From Oryzihumus leptocrescens (GTDB taxonomy: Bacteria > Actinomycetota > Actinomycetes > Actinomycetales > Dermatophilaceae): a stretch of DNA of 64,000 bases. The position numbers and the translations under genes were made by a program. The stretch spans positions 62,001 to 126,000 of the forward strand of contig NZ_VFOQ01000003.1 in assembly GCF_006716205.1 (NCBI RefSeq). The letters run 5' to 3'. Every line of letters starts with the position of its first letter. Position 1 is the first letter of the stretch. Of this stretch, positions 60,764-64,000 are shown piece by piece. Under the pieces are notes generated by a model. It ran no database searches, was not told where the DNA came from, and was given only the letters and a program-made list of their open reading frames with translations.

Positions 60764-61093
60764 TCAGGCGCGGCTGACGCCGCCGCCGAGCTGCATCACC
60801 ACCACGCCGATGACGACCAGCACGATCCCGGCGACGGTCACCGGCCGGACCGGCTCGTCGAAGAGCACCACGCCGCCGACGAACGCGCCGATGGTGCCCA
60901 GGGCCGACCAGATCGCGTAGACCGGGCCGACGTTGAGGGAGGTCAGCGCCTTGGCCATGAGGCCGAAGGAGAGCAGGTAGCCCACGACGACGATGACCGA
61001 GGGCCCGACCTTGGTGAAGCCTTCCGAACCGCGTAGGGCGAGAGTGGCGCACACCTCGAAGGCGATGGCGAGGCCGAGCAGGACATAGGGCAC
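60764..61093 (-). CDS. Small multidrug resistance (SMR) family transporter
   Basis: A 109-residue four-helix protein. The essential glutamate is Glu13 (AIAFEVCATLAL) and the conserved Tyr59/Trp62 pair is in VYAIWSALGTIGA, as in EmrE. Substrates of the family are quaternary ammonium compounds or guanidinium. It stands as a single gene; no second SMR subunit lies beside it. No riboswitch was seen in the 61 nt upstream. Confidence 0.9.
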   Translation of the reverse strand: MPYVLLGLAIAFEVCATLALRGSEGFTKVGPSVIVVVGYLLSFGLMAKALTSLNVGPVYAIWSALGTIGAFVGGVVLFDEPVRPVTVAGIVLVVIGVVVMQLGGGVSRA

Positions 61094-61154
61094 GTCTCCG
61101 ATGGTGACATGCGCCGGCGGCCCGCCGGCTCGGGCGGGTCGCGGGGCGAGGCCG

Positions 61155-62375
61155 CTAGGTGTGCCAGGTGACCCCGGACGCGGTGACGGTCGCGGTCAGG
61201 CCTCGCTCGTGCACCACGGTGTGGTGTCGGCCGCAGAGCAGGGCGAGGTTGGTCAGGTCGGTGGGTCCGCCGTCGCACCAGTGGATGACGTGGTGGGCCT
61301 CGCACCAGGTGGGCGGGATGGAGCAGCCGGGGTAGGTGCAGCCGCGGTCGCGCTGCCAGAGCGCCATTCGCTGGGCCGGGGTGGCCAGGCGGGTGGTGTG
61401 GCCCAGGTCGAGCGGCTCGCCGGCCGTGCCGAGGACCATGGGGAGGAGGTCGGCCTCGCAGGCGAGGCGGCGCACGCAGGCGGGGGTGAGCTGGTCGTCG
61501 GTCAGGGTCGGGGCGAGTCCGCGGACCTGGCCGAGCAGCCGGTCGAAGGGGAGGGTGACCACGACCTTGGTCTTGGCGCTCACGGGCACCCCGTCGGCGG
61601 AGGCGATGCCGCGCTGGAGCACGCTCATCAGCGCGTCGCTGCGGCGCTGGGCGGGGGAGCGGGTGTCCGGCGCGTCGCCGTCGGGGGCGGGTGCGCCCAG
61701 GGCGGAGATGGCGGCGTGGACGAAGGCGGCGCCCTCGGGGTCCAGGCGCCAGGTGAACTCGGTGACCCCGCCGGCGCCGGGTCGCTCCAGCAGGGCCCGG
61801 GACTGGCGTTGGGCGGCGGCCAGGGCCGCGGTGTCGCGGTCGGGGGCGGCGCAGGCGATGAGGTGCCGGGTGGCCAGGGTCAGCTCGCGGTCGGTGCCGG
61901 TGGCGGCCAGGGGGATGAGGATGTGCTGGTCGGCCTGGTAGTCCTCCGCGTCCACGAAGGGGCGGACCTGGGCCAGGGCCGAGAGGACCCGGGCGGCCTT
62001 GCGGGCCGGCAGCAACCCCGAGCGCACGGCCTCGGCCAGCGGCCCGTGGCACGGCTGGGCGCAGGCGGTGGCCACGGTGACCAGCTGGTGCGCGTCCCGG
62101 ACGTGCAGGCTGGGGCTGTGCCCGGCCACCCAGTCGGTCAGGGACGAGGCGCCTGCGGTGGTGGCGCTGCCGCGCTGGTCGGCGTCGGCGACGACGGCCA
62201 GGGTCAGCCGTTCGATGCCCCGGCGCAGCGCGTCGAGCTGCTCCAGGGCCTGGCCGAGCCCGCGCTGCGGCACCCGCCAGGTGTCCTCGGTCACGGCCTG
62301 GTCCAGGCAGCCCAGGGCATCGGCCAGCGCACCCGTGACAGGGTCACCGGCCTGCACCGCGAGATCCCCCTGCAT
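61155..62375 (-). CDS. DUF222/HNH endonuclease domain protein
   Basis: A 406-residue protein with an N-terminal DUF222 domain (about 20-270) and a C-terminal HNH nuclease domain (GCTYPGCSIPPTWCEAHHVI, then LTNLALLCGRHHTVVHE). The two CxxC-type pairs and the His-His-x-x-His core are present. These are abundant multicopy proteins in actinobacteria, some reported within mobile DNA, with no settled role. ATG 62375 is chosen; ATG 62390 is possible. Confidence 0.88.
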   Translation of the reverse strand: MQGDLAVQAGDPVTGALADALGCLDQAVTEDTWRVPQRGLGQALEQLDALRRGIERLTLAVVADADQRGSATTAGASSLTDWVAGHSPSLHVRDAHQLVTVATACAQPCHGPLAEAVRSGLLPARKAARVLSALAQVRPFVDAEDYQADQHILIPLAATGTDRELTLATRHLIACAAPDRDTAALAAAQRQSRALLERPGAGGVTEFTWRLDPEGAAFVHAAISALGAPAPDGDAPDTRSPAQRRSDALMSVLQRGIASADGVPVSAKTKVVVTLPFDRLLGQVRGLAPTLTDDQLTPACVRRLACEADLLPMVLGTAGEPLDLGHTTRLATPAQRMALWQRDRGCTYPGCSIPPTWCEAHHVIHWCDGGPTDLTNLALLCGRHHTVVHERGLTATVTASGVTWHT

Positions 62376-62497
62376 GGTTCGAACATACATTCGACCACCG
62401 ACAGGACCTGCCGTCCCGCCGGCTCTCCGGTCGACGACCAACGACTCTGGGCGGCACGCCCCGACAGGCGGTAGAACGTAACCACCCGCGAACTGAA

Positions 62498-62518
62498 GTT
62501 GAGCGGAATACACTCAAC
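62498..62518 (+). promoter_or_regulatory. HAIR site upstream of clpB
   Basis: GTTGAGC-N7-ACTCAAC matches the HAIR consensus, and the arms extend to AAGTTGAG/CTCAACTT (8 bp exact, 9-nt gap, 62496-62520). It lies 56 nt before the clpB ATG and should bind the HspR encoded at 57529. Confidence 0.85.
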
Positions 62519-62573
62519 TTTGCCTGCTGTTGCACAGGTGACGTCCCACACGTTCCCGAGGAGCCCGACCACC

Positions 62574-64000
<1,427 letters not shown>

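Noticed and set aside
61094-61154. A guanidine riboswitch before the SMR transporter
   Set aside because: The gap is 61 nt and lacks the paired ACGR-loop hairpins; only a 17-nt GCCGGCGG/CCGCCGGC dyad is visible.
61155-62375. DUF222/HNH gene as a sign of a mobile element
   Set aside because: These genes are common as single chromosomal copies; no integrase, direct repeats or tRNA target are seen around it.

Overview
The window is 64 kb of very GC-rich DNA (about 70% or more by eye), with third codon positions almost always G or C, many GTG starts, and genes joined by ATGA, GTGA or TGATG overlaps. The gene content (HspR/HAIR heat-shock control, a Bpa/PafE-type proteasome activator ending GQYL, DivIVA-like coiled coils, an IclR-controlled hut locus of the Streptomyces type) points to an actinobacterium. 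The best guess is Micrococcales, near Intrasporangiaceae, but the family is inference. It reads as ordinary chromosome: no rRNA, tRNA, CRISPR array, insertion sequence or prophage was seen.

Layout. 1-6.8 kb: mixed single genes (GNAT tail, LysE exporter, deazaflavin-type nitroreductase, cupin, DUF429, SPFH protein, homocysteine methyltransferase). 6.9-12.7 kb, minus strand: an arginine deiminase operon in the order permease, arcA, ornithine carbamoyltransferase, arcC, rocD-like aminotransferase, followed by a 66-nt hairpin. 12.8-32.5 kb: envelope, redox and small-molecule genes, including an acyltransferase/phosphoesterase pair, RNA ligase-like ThpR with an amino-acid permease, a DUF4389/flavodoxin pair, a KstD-like flavoprotein/AI-2E transporter pair, dodecin, a SIS/esterase pair, a DUF1326/DUF2182 pair, Bpa and an acyl-ACP desaturase. 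32.6-35 kb: quinone oxidoreductase, MobA-like protein and a VanY-like peptidase. 35.1-43.4 kb: histidine utilisation (IclR regulator, hutH, hutU, M20 amidohydrolase, hutF, hutI). 43.4-49.6 kb: alpha-glucosidase, ankyrin protein and two long coiled-coil proteins. 49.7-53 kb: TPP riboswitch, ykoE and a fused ykoD-ykoC, i.e. an ECF thiamine/HMP importer. 53.1-58 kb: dnaK-grpE-dnaJ-hspR. 58-62.4 kb: RraB-like, VanZ, macrodomain, polyprenyl synthase, SMR transporter and DUF222/HNH genes. The window ends inside clpB.

How genes work together. HspR encoded at 57.5 kb has matching HAIR sites before dnaK (two) and clpB (one), tying two loci 5 kb apart into one heat-shock circuit. The hut locus has a perfect 18-bp palindrome between the IclR gene and hutH. 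The arginine operon carries arginine to citrulline, ornithine plus carbamoyl phosphate, ATP, and ornithine onward to glutamate semialdehyde.

The most unusual signal is not a gene. The 7-mer GTATGCC/GGCATAC occurs at least 27 times on both strands, and nine copies extend to GTATGCCGTG. It lies in coding and non-coding DNA, in more than one reading frame, and forces rare ATA isoleucine codons in three genes. I know of no described actinobacterial element of this kind. Its function, if any, is open.
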